Assembly: GCA_027307115.1 (NCBI GenBank)
Contig: DAHUXN010000064.1
Span: forward strand, 1-64,000
Reading direction: 5' to 3'
Source: Acidobacteriota bacterium
GTDB taxonomy: Bacteria; Acidobacteriota; Terriglobia; Acidiferrales; UBA7541
DNA length: 64,000 bases
Shown: positions 25,190-33,573 of the stretch, one piece after another
How the letters are laid out: each line of letters starts with the position of its first letter
Position numbering within the stretch: the first letter of the stretch is position 1
The notes under the pieces: generated by a model
Databases searched by the model: none
Seen by the model: only the letters and a program-made list of their open reading frames with translations
What the model was told of the DNA's origin: nothing
Made by a program: the position numbers and the translations under genes

Positions 25190-26512
25190 TTACGCGCCGA
25201 CGATTTTGCGAATCAGCGGCGTACGCGGAGGCGGCGGCTCCACGCGAATTACAAAACTGCCTTCGAGCATCGCCATTGCTTCTTGCAGCCTGGCGCCAGC
25301 GTTGTAATGCACGGTGCAAAGCGAGTCGCCAGATTTGACGGCGTCGCCGACTTTCTTTTCGAGCACGATTCCCACCGCGGGGTCGATGACGTCATCCTGT
25401 TTCTCACGGCCGCCGCCCAGAATCAGGCTTGCCACGCCCACGCGTTCGCAGGCAATGCGCGCGACAAATCCATTCTGCTTGCTCCGGACTGTTTCCATTC
25501 GCCGCGCGCGGGGCAGGCGCGACGGATCATCCACAACGCGCTCATCGCCACCCTGCTGCTGCACAACTCGACGGAATGTATCACGAGCTTGCCCGCTGGC
25601 AACCATTTCTTGCGCCAACTTTCTGCCAGCCGCCACATCGCGGACCCGTTTGCCCAAGAACAGCATCCACGCCGAAAGCTCCAGACACAATTCGCGCAAA
25701 TCTTCAGGGCCGTCGCCGTTCATTACTTCGAGGCACTCTTGCACCTCGAGCGCATTGCCAATCGTTTTGCCGAGCGGCTGATCCATATCCGTAATCAGAG
25801 CGACGACGCGCTTCCCCATTTGCTTGCCGGTGTCGGCGAGCAGCTCCGCGAGCGCAATTGCGTCCTGCTCCTTCTTCATAAAAGCGCCGTCGCCCGTCTT
25901 TACGTCGAGCACCAGCGCGTCGATTCCTTCCGCAAGTTTTTTACTCATAATGGAAGCACAGATGAGCGTCGGACTTTCGATCGTTCCTGTGACGTCGCGC
26001 AGGGCGTAGAGCTTCTTGTCGGCGGGCGCGATTTCCGGAGTTTGGCCGCCAAGGGCGCAACGGCAGGCGATAAGGGCCTCACGAAATTCCTTCAATGAGA
26101 GATTGACGCGAAATCCGGGGATGGATTCGAGTTTATCGAGAGTTCCGCCTGTGTGTCCCAGGCCGCGGCCGCTGATCATGGGCACGTAGAGTCCGGCTGC
26201 GGCGACAATCGGCGCGACAACGAGAGACGTCTTGTCGCCGACACCGCCTGTGGAATGCTTGTCGACTTTCGCGGCAGGTAGGGCGGAAAAATCCATCACG
26301 TCGCCCGAGTGCAACATTGCTTCGGTGAGCGAGGCCGTTTCCGCACGCGTCATCCCACGGCACACCACGGCCATCAGCCACGCTGCGAGTTGATAATCGG
26401 GTACGGTTCCACGCGCCGCGCCTTCGACAAGGAAGGCGATTTCTTCGCGGGTCAGTTCCCCGCCGTCCCGTTTTTTTCGGATCAGATCAACGACACGCAA
26501 GAGTGGACGCAT
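25190..26512 (-). CDS. pdp: Pyrimidine-nucleoside/thymidine phosphorylase
   Basis: Splits thymidine, and probably uridine, into base and (deoxy)ribose-1-phosphate. The 440-residue protein carries KHSTGGVGDKTSLVVAPIVA (residues 85-104) and the family signature SGRGLGHTGGTLDKLES (residues 114-130), then DVKTGDGAFM. Both nucleic-acid-base and phosphate pockets look complete. ATG 26512 (MRPLLRVVDL) is chosen over an in-frame extension of 56 residues that is unlike the family. The start lies inside the 3' end of the metallophosphoesterase gene (26-base overlap), suggesting coupled translation. The family splits into thymidine-only and broad-specificity enzymes and this was not decided. Confidence 0.94.
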   Translation of the reverse strand: MRPLLRVVDLIRKKRDGGELTREEIAFLVEGAARGTVPDYQLAAWLMAVVCRGMTRAETASLTEAMLHSGDVMDFSALPAAKVDKHSTGGVGDKTSLVVAPIVAAAGLYVPMISGRGLGHTGGTLDKLESIPGFRVNLSLKEFREALIACRCALGGQTPEIAPADKKLYALRDVTGTIESPTLICASIMSKKLAEGIDALVLDVKTGDGAFMKKEQDAIALAELLADTGKQMGKRVVALITDMDQPLGKTIGNALEVQECLEVMNGDGPEDLRELCLELSAWMLFLGKRVRDVAAGRKLAQEMVASGQARDTFRRVVQQQGGDERVVDDPSRLPRARRMETVRSKQNGFVARIACERVGVASLILGGGREKQDDVIDPAVGIVLEKKVGDAVKSGDSLCTVHYNAGARLQEAMAMLEGSFVIRVEPPPPRTPLIRKIVGA

Positions 26513-27467
26513 GAGGCCGGGCAGATTGCCACCCAGCAGCATACGGGGAACGGGAATCTTCGCGCAAGCGATCTTGCAGGGGTTCGAGAACAAAATGAGG
26601 AATTTCAGAAGGGCAGCCGTAGCGCACAGGCAATACGACCGTGCCGATGCCGCGACTGACGTAAATCTGCGTTGAACCAAGAGAATCGTGGCCGATTTTG
26701 AAGCGCATCCGTCTTTCGGAGCGGCCGTAGACGCAGCCGATGAGCGGCAACTTCACTTGGCCGCCATGCGTATGGCCGGATAAGACCAAATTAATTCCCA
26801 TATCCGCGGCTTCGTCGATGATCGCGGGATTATGCGAGAGCAACACCGTCGCTGCGCCATCCGGAACACCGCGCATTGCGCGGCGCAAGTCGGCGCGGTA
26901 GAGCAAATCGTCCACACCCGCCAGATAGATTTTCTGGTCATTGCGACGCAGTTTGACGTGCCGGTTGCGCAGCACCTGGATTCCATGATGATCGAGCGCC
27001 CGCGCGATTTCCCCGTCGCCAACGCGAAAATCATGGTTCCCGAGCACGGCAAACACTCCCGAACGCGCGCGAAGCCCGCCAAGCATTTGCGCCACCGGCT
27101 CAATATAGTTGCGCGACCTGGTTACAAAGTCGCCGGTCACGGCGATTAGATCGGGCTCAAGTTCATTGGTGAGCTCAACGACGGCAGCGAGAGCCTCGGC
27201 CGGAAAATACAGACCGTGATGAAGGTCCGTCAGGTGAACAATGCGGAAGCCACGGAATGCCTCGGGAAGACCTTCCAGGCCTATTTGGTGCTCGTTAACT
27301 TCAATTCCCGCGCGCAGATGCAATCGCCGGAGCTGACGCATGCCATGCGACTGCCCCAGCGAATATTCTTCGACGCCACCATTGCGCCAGCGGCCTTTCA
27401 GCCGGTGCCACGGCTCCGCCAGGGTCTGACGCCGTCTTGGTTGAATTAGTGTGTGAACGTAGGACAT
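26487..27467 (-). CDS. Metallophosphoesterase (YkuE-like)
   Basis: Calcineurin-like phosphoesterase of 326 residues. The dinuclear-metal motifs are present: HLTDLHHG, VTGDFVTR, GNHD and SGHTHGGQ. The pattern and length match the YkuE/UDP-2,3-diacylglucosamine-hydrolase-related family, whose members act on varied phosphoesters. No membrane anchor is obvious, although basic residues dominate the first 50 (RRRQTLAEPWHRLKGRWR). Being first in the nucleoside operon and overlapping the pdp start by 26 bases suggests a nucleotide phosphatase role, but this is only contextual. ATG 27467 is used; no Shine-Dalgarno is seen. Confidence 0.85.
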   Translation of the reverse strand: MSYVHTLIQPRRRQTLAEPWHRLKGRWRNGGVEEYSLGQSHGMRQLRRLHLRAGIEVNEHQIGLEGLPEAFRGFRIVHLTDLHHGLYFPAEALAAVVELTNELEPDLIAVTGDFVTRSRNYIEPVAQMLGGLRARSGVFAVLGNHDFRVGDGEIARALDHHGIQVLRNRHVKLRRNDQKIYLAGVDDLLYRADLRRAMRGVPDGAATVLLSHNPAIIDEAADMGINLVLSGHTHGGQVKLPLIGCVYGRSERRMRFKIGHDSLGSTQIYVSRGIGTVVLPVRYGCPSEIPHFVLEPLQDRLREDSRSPYAAGWQSARPHASTLACR

Positions 27468-27635
27468 TCGAAGTTTTTGGTGCAACCTCAGGCTAACACC
27501 GTGTAATCGCGGGAGTAAAGCGACAAATCCCCCGGCGTGCGCGGCAAATTACCTGTACTTGAGGCCAAATGCCAATTCAAATCTGCGGAAACCCTGAAGG
27601 AAGAAACGGCCCCCCAATAGTTTGGTTCCTAAAGC

Positions 27636-28472
27636 TTAGCCAGGGTTGCCTGCCAAACTCGCGGGCTCCTGCGCGGCCACTTGCGCCGCAATTGCCTGCA
27701 TTTCCGCGTGAATCAGGCCGTTGGAGGCGAGCAATTCCCTGTCGCCGGGGTGATAGGGGTCGCCGGTAAAGTTGGAGATTGCGCCTCCGGCTTCGCGCAC
27801 CAGCAGTATTCCCGCGGCGGTGTCCCACGGCTTCAGCCCAAATTCCCAGAAGCCCTCGAATTGCCCGCACGCCACGGAACACAAATCGAGAGCGGCAGAG
27901 CCGGCGCGGCGCACGCCGTGCGAGCGCAGGGTGAATTCCCAATAGTAGTGGATGTTCGGATTTTGGACGCGCTTGTGGCTGGGAAAGCCCGTCGCTAAGA
28001 GACTCTTCGAGAGCTTTTCCACGCTCGAGACGTGGATTCTGGCATCGCCGCGATAGGCGCCTTCGTTGCGAATCGCCCTGAACATCTCCCGCGTAACTGG
28101 ATTGTAAATCGCGCCGACGAGCGGTTCTCCATCTTCGAGGAGGGCGATGGAAACCGCGAACACTGGATAGCCGTGAGCGAAGTTCGTCGTTCCATCCAGC
28201 GGATCAACGTACCATTTATATTTTGACGAAGCCTCCGCGCCGGATGCACCGGTTTCTTCGGCGACGATTGCGTGCGCCGGAAAATGGTGACGTAGCCGCG
28301 CCAAAATCACGACCTCGGCCTTATTGTCCGTCTCGGTCACCAGGTCGACCTCGCCCTTGTACGAAATATTCTTTGGGCGGTGCGCGGCCTCGGCAATAAT
28401 CGCGCCGGCTTCTTCGGCAGCCTCGACGGCCACTTCCAGAAAATGAACAGGGTTTTCAGCCTGCTGGCTCAT
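27636..28472 (-). CDS. suhB: Inositol-monophosphatase family phosphatase
   Basis: Magnesium- and lithium-sensitive phosphatase fold, 278 residues. The metal-binding motif is WYVDPLDGTTNFAHGYP, preceded by AEETGAS (EE site), and the C-terminal signature is WDTAAGILLVREAGG. Close homologues are called SuhB (inositol-1-phosphatase) or related sugar-phosphate and bisphosphate phosphatases; the true substrate is uncertain. It overlaps the VWFA gene by four bases (ATGA), so it is coupled to moaDE and VWFA. This combination does not correspond to a single known pathway. Confidence 0.9.
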   Translation of the reverse strand: MSQQAENPVHFLEVAVEAAEEAGAIIAEAAHRPKNISYKGEVDLVTETDNKAEVVILARLRHHFPAHAIVAEETGASGAEASSKYKWYVDPLDGTTNFAHGYPVFAVSIALLEDGEPLVGAIYNPVTREMFRAIRNEGAYRGDARIHVSSVEKLSKSLLATGFPSHKRVQNPNIHYYWEFTLRSHGVRRAGSAALDLCSVACGQFEGFWEFGLKPWDTAAGILLVREAGGAISNFTGDPYHPGDRELLASNGLIHAEMQAIAAQVAAQEPASLAGNPG

Positions 28473-29398
28473 TCTTCGTCGCCTGAAGCAAAATATCCTT
28501 TCCGGTAATGCAGAGTATATTTGCCGCCCGGCACATCCATCTCGATGGAGCGATACTCTCCGGGCTTGCCTTCGGGCGTGGGATAGTAACTCAGCAAATA
28601 TTGCGTGCGGAGCTCGCGGCTGATTTTCTCGAACATGTCGTTGAGTTGCGACAGATCGTCGGGATAATACATCGCGCCGCCCGTCGAATCGATGATTGTC
28701 TCGATGGCGTGTTCTCCGGCCGTATTGCGCCCGCTTTCCGTTTTCACGGGACGAATCAGAATGGTATAAAGCAACGCTTCCGATTGAATTGCGGCCCGCC
28801 GCGCCGTCTCAAATGTTGATTTGCTGGTCGTTTCACCTGCATCCGTCACCAGTACGATCACGCGGCGGCGATCCTCCGGCAAATCGCTGAGCTGCTGCGA
28901 GCCAAGCACGATGGCATCGTACAGCGACGTTCCGGCTCCCGGCGAGATGGTCAGCGCCGCCGCTTCGAGCTTGCGAATGTTGGAAGAAAAACCCGAGAGC
29001 TCATACACATCGTCGGAGAATTCAAAAACGGAAAGCAAATCGGCCGGCTGCACCACCAGCCGGATGAACCGCGCGGTGGCTTCGTTCTCAAATCTCATGT
29101 CCTTCGTGGTGCTCAGGCTCGAATCCACCATCAAGGCGAGCTCGAGCGGGCGGTTTGTCTGTGTCTCGAAGCGATCGATTTTCTGCGGCACGCCGTTTTC
29201 GTACAACTTGAATGCCGATTCGGGGAGGTCGGCGACTGGCTTGCCGCTCGAATCAAGCACGGTGGCGGGCACAGTGACAACATCGGTTTCAACGCGAATG
29301 CGATTTTGCCGGCGCCCGGTTGTCTGCGCGCTCCCCACGGAGGCACACGAAAGAAAAGCGGCCGCGAGGGCCGCGCAGAATGTCACAGGTCGAATCAT
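28469..29398 (-). CDS. Secreted VWFA-domain protein
   Basis: Exported 309-residue protein with an N-terminal signal peptide (VTFCAALAAAFLSCASVGSAQ). A beta-sandwich-like stretch (VTVPATVLDSSGKPVADLPESAFKLYENG) precedes a von Willebrand A domain. Its metal-ion-dependent adhesion site is LALMVDSSLST, with a second acid in GAGTSLYDAIVLG. Such proteins are abundant in Acidobacteriota, where they are annotated as VWFA-related, and their function is unknown; adhesion or envelope sensing are candidates. The gene starts directly at the moaDE stop and overlaps suhB. No partner protease or chaperone (MoxR) gene is adjacent. Confidence 0.88.
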   Translation of the reverse strand: MIRPVTFCAALAAAFLSCASVGSAQTTGRRQNRIRVETDVVTVPATVLDSSGKPVADLPESAFKLYENGVPQKIDRFETQTNRPLELALMVDSSLSTTKDMRFENEATARFIRLVVQPADLLSVFEFSDDVYELSGFSSNIRKLEAAALTISPGAGTSLYDAIVLGSQQLSDLPEDRRRVIVLVTDAGETTSKSTFETARRAAIQSEALLYTILIRPVKTESGRNTAGEHAIETIIDSTGGAMYYPDDLSQLNDMFEKISRELRTQYLLSYYPTPEGKPGEYRSIEMDVPGGKYTLHYRKGYFASGDEE

Positions 29399-30118
29399 CT
29401 AGGGTGTAGATGAGCTTCCGGGCAAAAAGGCTTCCGCGGATGGTTTTTCGCCATCGGCCCAGACGGCGCCATCGGCGAAATATTCCCTCTTCCAGATCGG
29501 CACCGTGCGCTTCAAAGTGTCGATTCCGTAGCGGCATGCGTCGAACGCCGCGCCTCGATGTGCCGCGCTGACGCCGATGAGCACGCTGGTCTCGCCAATT
29601 TCCATGCGCCCAAGGCGGTGTACCATGGCAAGACGGTCAATCGCGAATTGCTCGCGCATTTTCGCGCCGATCTGTTGCATTTTTACCAGCGCCATGGTTT
29701 CGTACGCCTCGTACTCGAGGTATAAGGTTTGCTTTCCGCGCGAATGATTGCGGATTATGCCTTCGAAGACAATCGCGGCGCCGTCTTGCGGCGCTTTCAG
29801 GCTGGCGAGGATTTCCTCGGTGGGAATGCGCTCGCGTACGATTTTGTAAATGTCCTCGACAACGCCTGGCTGCTGACCGCCGCTCACGGGAGGCAGAAAC
29901 GCAACTTCGTCGCCGGCGCGGATACGCGCGCCCCAGGGCGCGTACTCGTGATTGATGGCCGCGGCGACCGACTCGCGAAACTCGGCAAGCCGGGGAAAAT
30001 CCGCGGCATAATTTGCAAACACATCTTCCAGGCGCGCGCCTTCGGGAGCCACGCAGCCGTCCTCGGCCTTGCCCACGATTTCCTTTAATTGCCCAAAAAA
30101 AAGCACGCGCACCAGCAT
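29399..30118 (-). CDS. MoaD-MoaE fusion, molybdopterin synthase
   Basis: Molybdenum cofactor synthesis: inserts sulfur into precursor Z to give molybdopterin. Residues 1-83 are a ubiquitin-like MoaD (VRVLFFGQLKEIVGKAED, ending AFLPPVSGG). Residues 85-225 are MoaE (VVEDIYKIVRERIPTEEILA, EGIIRNHSRGKQ, HRLGRMEIGETSVLIGVSAAHR, KRTVPIWKREYF). The internal Gly-Gly is where MoaD normally ends as a thiocarboxylate, so in this chain it is followed by Gln-Gln-Pro. Activation would need proteolytic cleavage, as reported for mycobacterial MoaX, or an alternative. It is first in an operon with VWFA and suhB. No other moa gene is in the window. Confidence 0.95.
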   Translation of the reverse strand: MLVRVLFFGQLKEIVGKAEDGCVAPEGARLEDVFANYAADFPRLAEFRESVAAAINHEYAPWGARIRAGDEVAFLPPVSGGQQPGVVEDIYKIVRERIPTEEILASLKAPQDGAAIVFEGIIRNHSRGKQTLYLEYEAYETMALVKMQQIGAKMREQFAIDRLAMVHRLGRMEIGETSVLIGVSAAHRGAAFDACRYGIDTLKRTVPIWKREYFADGAVWADGEKPSAEAFLPGSSSTP

Positions 30119-30198
30119 CCCTGCATTCTATCGTGCCCCGGTCGCGCTCGCCATCCTTGAACGATACTCGTGTGCAAAACTGCGCAGCGCGGCATTTC

Positions 30199-30227
30199 TT
30201 GACGCGCGGAGTGTGACGCCGTAACGT
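30199..30227 (+). promoter_or_regulatory. Possible promoter of the TIGR01777 gene with CGTAA repeats
   Basis: TTGACG (30199-30204), 17 bases, TAACGT (30222-30227). The -10 box is weak. Three CGTAA units (30220, 30225, 30231) overlap the start region and could bind a regulator. The region is the divergent spacer between moaDE and the TIGR01777 gene. Confidence 0.35.
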
Positions 30228-30319
30228 AAACGTAATTTTTGGGGCTGTGACGATGTAGACTTGCGACTGCGGGCGAGTGAGATGGCTGCGAGTGAGGGCT
30301 TCCTGGCAAGGAGCGTGGC

Positions 30320-31228
30320 GTGAAAATTCTTATTTCGGGCTCGTCGGGGATGGTGGGGAGCGCACTGATAAATTCGCTGCGCGCCGACGGCCATTCCATC
30401 GCGCGGCTGGTTCGCTCCGGTTCGCCGTCGCAGTCGGGTCCCGCTGCTGAAAACATCCGCTGGGAGCCGCCGACAGGCTCGATTGATCTTGCAGGAATGG
30501 AAGGTGCCGACGCGCTCGTGCATTTGGCGGGCGCGTCCATCGCCGACGGGCGGTGGACGCCCGCGCGGAAACAAATTCTGCGCCGCAGCCGCGTCGACGC
30601 GACTCGCCATCTTGTCGCGGGCGTTGCGCAACTGAAACAAAAACCGCGCGTGCTGGTTGCGGCGTCGGCCATTGGTTACTACGGCGATCGCGGCGACGAA
30701 ACGCTCACTGAGTCCGCCGCGCCCGGCAATGATTTTCTTGCGCAGGTCTGCCGCGACTGGGAGGCGGAAGCGGCGCAAGCCGAGCGGCTGGGCGTTCGCA
30801 CGACGATGCTGCGCTTCGGAATGATTCTTGCCGCAAATGGCGGCGCGCTCAAGCGCATCCTCGTTCCATTTCGCTTGGGCGCGGGCGGAAGGCTGGGCAA
30901 CGGGCGCCAGTGGATGAGCTGGATCACGCTCGACGAAGTGGTCTCCGTGATTCGTTACGCAATCGAAAACGATGCGATTCGCGGAGCAGTGAATACAGTT
31001 GCTCCGAATCCAGTCACCAATGCCGAATTCACCAGCGTGCTCGCGGGAGTGCTCCATCGGCCTGCGCTTTTCCCGGCGCCTCGCGTGGCTCTGCGTCTGG
31101 CAATTGGCGAAATGGCGGATGCGCTGCTTTTCTCCAGCCAGCGCGTCGCGCCGCAGAACTTGCAGGCGCAGCTCTACGCGTTTCGCCATCCGGAATTGAA
31201 AGAAGCGCTGGAGTTTGTGCTGCGCTGA
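30320..31228 (+). CDS. TIGR01777-family epimerase (SDR, YfcH-like)
   Basis: NAD(P)-binding short-chain dehydrogenase/epimerase-like protein of 302 residues. The Rossmann loop GSSGMVGSAL is followed by VHLAGASIADGRWTP, SAIGYYGDRGDE and YATINYM-like helices; the C-terminal DUF1731-like tail (YAFRHPELKEALE) is typical. YfcH homologues have no proven reaction, and some take part in cell-division regulation (SulA-like naming). ATG 30320 follows a divergent promoter region with CGTAA repeats. It is alone, ending just before a bidirectional terminator. Confidence 0.9.
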   Translation: MKILISGSSGMVGSALINSLRADGHSIARLVRSGSPSQSGPAAENIRWEPPTGSIDLAGMEGADALVHLAGASIADGRWTPARKQILRRSRVDATRHLVAGVAQLKQKPRVLVAASAIGYYGDRGDETLTESAAPGNDFLAQVCRDWEAEAAQAERLGVRTTMLRFGMILAANGGALKRILVPFRLGAGGRLGNGRQWMSWITLDEVVSVIRYAIENDAIRGAVNTVAPNPVTNAEFTSVLAGVLHRPALFPAPRVALRLAIGEMADALLFSSQRVAPQNLQAQLYAFRHPELKEALEFVLR

Positions 31229-31266
31229 GAGTTGCGTGAAGCAGTAGAAATCCCGAGCTAAATAGA

Positions 31267-31294
31267 AAAGGCGCTTCGGATTCGAAGCGCCTTT
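31267..31294. terminator. Bidirectional intrinsic terminator
   Basis: A perfect 12-base-pair hairpin (AAAGGCGCTTCG / CGAAGCGCCTTT, loop GATT) lies between two convergent genes. TTTCTC follows on the plus strand and the A-run on its left gives TTTTC on the minus strand, so it ends both the TIGR01777 transcript and the gene at 31316. Confidence 0.85.
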
Positions 31295-31315
31295 CTCATT
31301 CTTGCCCGACGGAGC

Positions 31316-31876
31316 CTATTTTACGACGTGCAGTGTCACGCTGATCTTCAGTACGTGACCATTCAGAGGATCGGTCGCGGACGTTCCGTCGGTCGTCTCG
31401 CCATCGTGCAGCTTTAAATAAAACTCTGTGCTGAAGTTCCGGATGACCGTTCCGTTACCGACGTGAATTTGCTCACCTCCAGTTTCGGCCTGACTGGGGG
31501 CATAGAGCGAAGACCGATTTACCGATAAGCTCAGGTCATAAACGCCTTCACCGGCCGCCCATGCGTTGCAGTCAATGTCCGTTCCCACATTCATATACTG
31601 GAAATTATTGCCGCTCGAATCGGTCGGAATCGGAACGCGCACGCCCATTCGCACCCTCCCCGGCGGTCCGCCACGTTGCGGGCGGGATTCCGCGTAAATG
31701 GTATACGGCAAGCTGCTTATTTTCTTTTGGCCATCGTATTCAGTTAGCAGGAGATCAATGCGGACGTGAGAGATTGACTGGTCGTTCGACGCTTTCGCTT
31801 GCTCTTGCGCGTGATTGACTGTGGGCATTAAGAGCAGCGCCACCAAAATTCCAGCCATTCGCAGTGTTAGCTTCAT
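31316..31876 (-). CDS. Secreted hypothetical protein
   Basis: 186-residue protein with a clear signal peptide (LRMAGILVALLLMPTVNHAQ) and a beta-rich mature part. It has no catalytic motif, and ends LKISVTLHVVK, a pattern seen in beta-barrel or beta-sandwich proteins. Repeated short polar segments (SSGNNFQYMNVGTD, GGEQIHVGNGTVIRNFS) are typical of secreted acidobacterial hypotheticals. It is downstream of the anti-sigma gene (26-base gap) and ends at the bidirectional terminator, so it probably belongs to the sigma-factor operon. Function is unknown. Confidence 0.7.
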   Translation of the reverse strand: MKLTLRMAGILVALLLMPTVNHAQEQAKASNDQSISHVRIDLLLTEYDGQKKISSLPYTIYAESRPQRGGPPGRVRMGVRVPIPTDSSGNNFQYMNVGTDIDCNAWAAGEGVYDLSLSVNRSSLYAPSQAETGGEQIHVGNGTVIRNFSTEFYLKLHDGETTDGTSATDPLNGHVLKISVTLHVVK

Positions 31877-31902
31877 CGTGTGCTCCTTTTAAGATCAGTG
31901 CA

Positions 31903-32667
31903 CTATCGAGAGTCTGCCGAACGAACAAAATTCTTGTTGCCACCTTCAGAAGCTCCGCTCGACTTATCGCCCCCGAGTTCCGGCGTTTCCAGCGGCTTGA
32001 TTTTCAGGGGCTGAACTTCGAGCGGCCTATCGGGCGCTTTCAAATCCGCGAGCAATTTCGCGCCGTCAATTTGACCGCTGTTTAGCGCTTGCGCGAACTG
32101 CATCACCGCTGCCATTTGCCCCGGCTCGACAATGACTTCGGGGAACTCGGGCGCTGCCTGCCGGCGCTCGGTTCGCCGAGGGTTAGTTTTGCGGACTGGA
32201 CGGGCGAGCGCGACCATTGATCCGCGCCGTTCCCGCATGATTTTTGGCTTCGCGGTGGCTTCCACGACCGCCGGACGAACTGCTTGTACCGGCGAAGGAA
32301 ATGCCGAGCTTGCAGTCAGCTCGTGCCGGGCGCCAGTTCGCGGCCACAGGGTCCAGACCGATGCCGCCACGATCAGCGCAGCCGCACACGCCACGGCCGG
32401 AACCCAGCGCGCGTTCCACCACGGGGCAACAGAAGCCTCGTCACGGATGCGCTGGCGCACCTGCTCCACGAATCTCGGAGAAGGTTCAGCCGCCGTTTGC
32501 GCAGTCACTCCAAAGTTGATCGCTGCCAAGAGTGTTCGCACGCGCTGAAGTTCCTGGTGGCAGACAGCGCACTCGCGCGCATGGTTTTCTAATTCCATGC
32601 GGCCGTTTTCCGGCAATTCATCCGCCGCCGCGTCCGTCATCCAGTCTCGATATCGTTCGCAACTCAT
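31903..32667 (-). CDS. Anti-sigma factor with zinc-finger domain
   Basis: Membrane-anchored anti-sigma factor, 254 residues. The N-terminus is a zinc-binding anti-sigma domain with the H-x3-C-x2-C signature in HARECAVC, which holds its sigma partner in the cytoplasm. A membrane helix follows near residues 88-108 (WVPAVACAAALIVAASVWTLW) and then a Pro/Arg-rich periplasmic or outer segment of unknown fold. ATG overlaps the sigma-factor stop (ATGA), making a coupled pair. The extracellular part would sense envelope or protease signals. Released sigma may control the divergent secreted cassette next door. Confidence 0.9.
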   Translation of the reverse strand: MSCERYRDWMTDAAADELPENGRMELENHARECAVCHQELQRVRTLLAAINFGVTAQTAAEPSPRFVEQVRQRIRDEASVAPWWNARWVPAVACAAALIVAASVWTLWPRTGARHELTASSAFPSPVQAVRPAVVEATAKPKIMRERRGSMVALARPVRKTNPRRTERRQAAPEFPEVIVEPGQMAAVMQFAQALNSGQIDGAKLLADLKAPDRPLEVQPLKIKPLETPELGGDKSSGASEGGNKNFVRSADSR

Positions 32668-33218
32668 CGCAATTTCTCCGCCAACCTTTTGCGCGCCAGC
32701 CGCAGCCGAGACTTCACCGTGCCTTCCGGCAATCCGAGCAGCGCCGCGACTTCGCGCGTGTCATAACCTTCAATCCCCGCCATTACCATCACGATTCTCA
32801 GTTTCTGCGGCAACATTTCCATCTCTACGGCAAGCCGTCCCTGAAATTCCCGCGACGCCGCGATCTCTTCCGTCGACTGCGAAGTGCGCGTGAGCCCGCG
32901 GGCATCATCCCTTGCAACATCCTGCTCGCGATTCTCTCGCCGCTTCCCGGCCCGGCGATGATCCATCGCCATACGCCACGCGATGCGCACCAGCCAACCG
33001 CGAAATCGCGTCCGGTCACGCAACCGGTGAAAATTTCTGTACGCCCGCAGCAGCGCCTCTTGCGCCACGTCTTCCGCTTCCGCGCGATCGCGCAAGATGG
33101 CGAGCGCCACTCGAAACGCGAGCGTGGCGCATTCCGCCAGCCGCTCCTGGAATTCGCGCTCGAGCGAAGCGTCGCCGCCCACTACGATCTCAGTGCAACT
33201 GGCCGCCAGCGCATCCAT
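32664..33218 (-). CDS. ECF sigma factor (sigma-70 family)
   Basis: Extracytoplasmic-function sigma factor of 184 residues. Region 2 is present (EAEDVAQEALLRAYRNFHRLRDRTRFRGWLVRIAWRMAMDHR) and region 4 (LPQKLRIVMVMAGIEGYDTREVAALLGLPEGTVKSRL). ATG 33218 (MDALAASC) is chosen since it fits family length, although AAGG lies only 2 bases before it; ATG 33272 would add 18 residues. Its stop overlaps the anti-sigma start. Its target promoter cannot be read here, but the divergent cassette beginning at 33574 is the nearest plausible regulon. It belongs to the large group of acidobacterial sigma/zinc-finger pairs. Confidence 0.93.
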   Translation of the reverse strand: MDALAASCTEIVVGGDASLEREFQERLAECATLAFRVALAILRDRAEAEDVAQEALLRAYRNFHRLRDRTRFRGWLVRIAWRMAMDHRRAGKRRENREQDVARDDARGLTRTSQSTEEIAASREFQGRLAVEMEMLPQKLRIVMVMAGIEGYDTREVAALLGLPEGTVKSRLRLARKRLAEKLR

Positions 33219-33573
33219 CGCCTTCCCACTATGCCAGACGCCGCCCACCGCGAATTGGTTCACTAGTTTCATCAGGACCGTGGATGCAGATGTGTGCAAT
33301 GTGAACCTAAAAGCGATGCAGCGCAAGCGACGGTGTGGCGATGGCACCAAGTTCAAAACAGGAAGGTTTCCGCGATACAGTTCCGCTTTGAAACAGCAGA
33401 ACGAATTTCCAAGCGGCTTGCGTACGCATCTCGAAGCGGAACGATAAACGAAGGTAGCATGTAAGTGGCTTAATTTTAGTGTGTTATGAGATATACGGCG
33501 ACATTCTTTTCGCATGCTCCGTTGTGGAACATGCCGTGCCTTCACTCCATTCGCCGAACGGGGTCAAAGGCAC
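33219..33573. other. Divergent intergenic region between the sigma-factor operon and the Ig-repeat cassette
   Basis: 355 bases with no supported gene. It must hold both promoters of the divergent operons. A weak AT-rich stretch (33471-33495) may be part of the plus-strand promoter. An RNA stem, GTGCCTT/AAGGCAC (33536-33542 with 33567-33573), sits directly against the ATG at 33574 and covers its AAGG. No coding signal was found on either strand. Confidence 0.5.

Noticed and set aside
33514-33573. Longer N-terminus for the Ig-repeat lipoprotein from 33514
   Set aside because: The added residues lack a signal peptide start and lie in the region of the leader stem; ATG 33574 gives a normal signal sequence.
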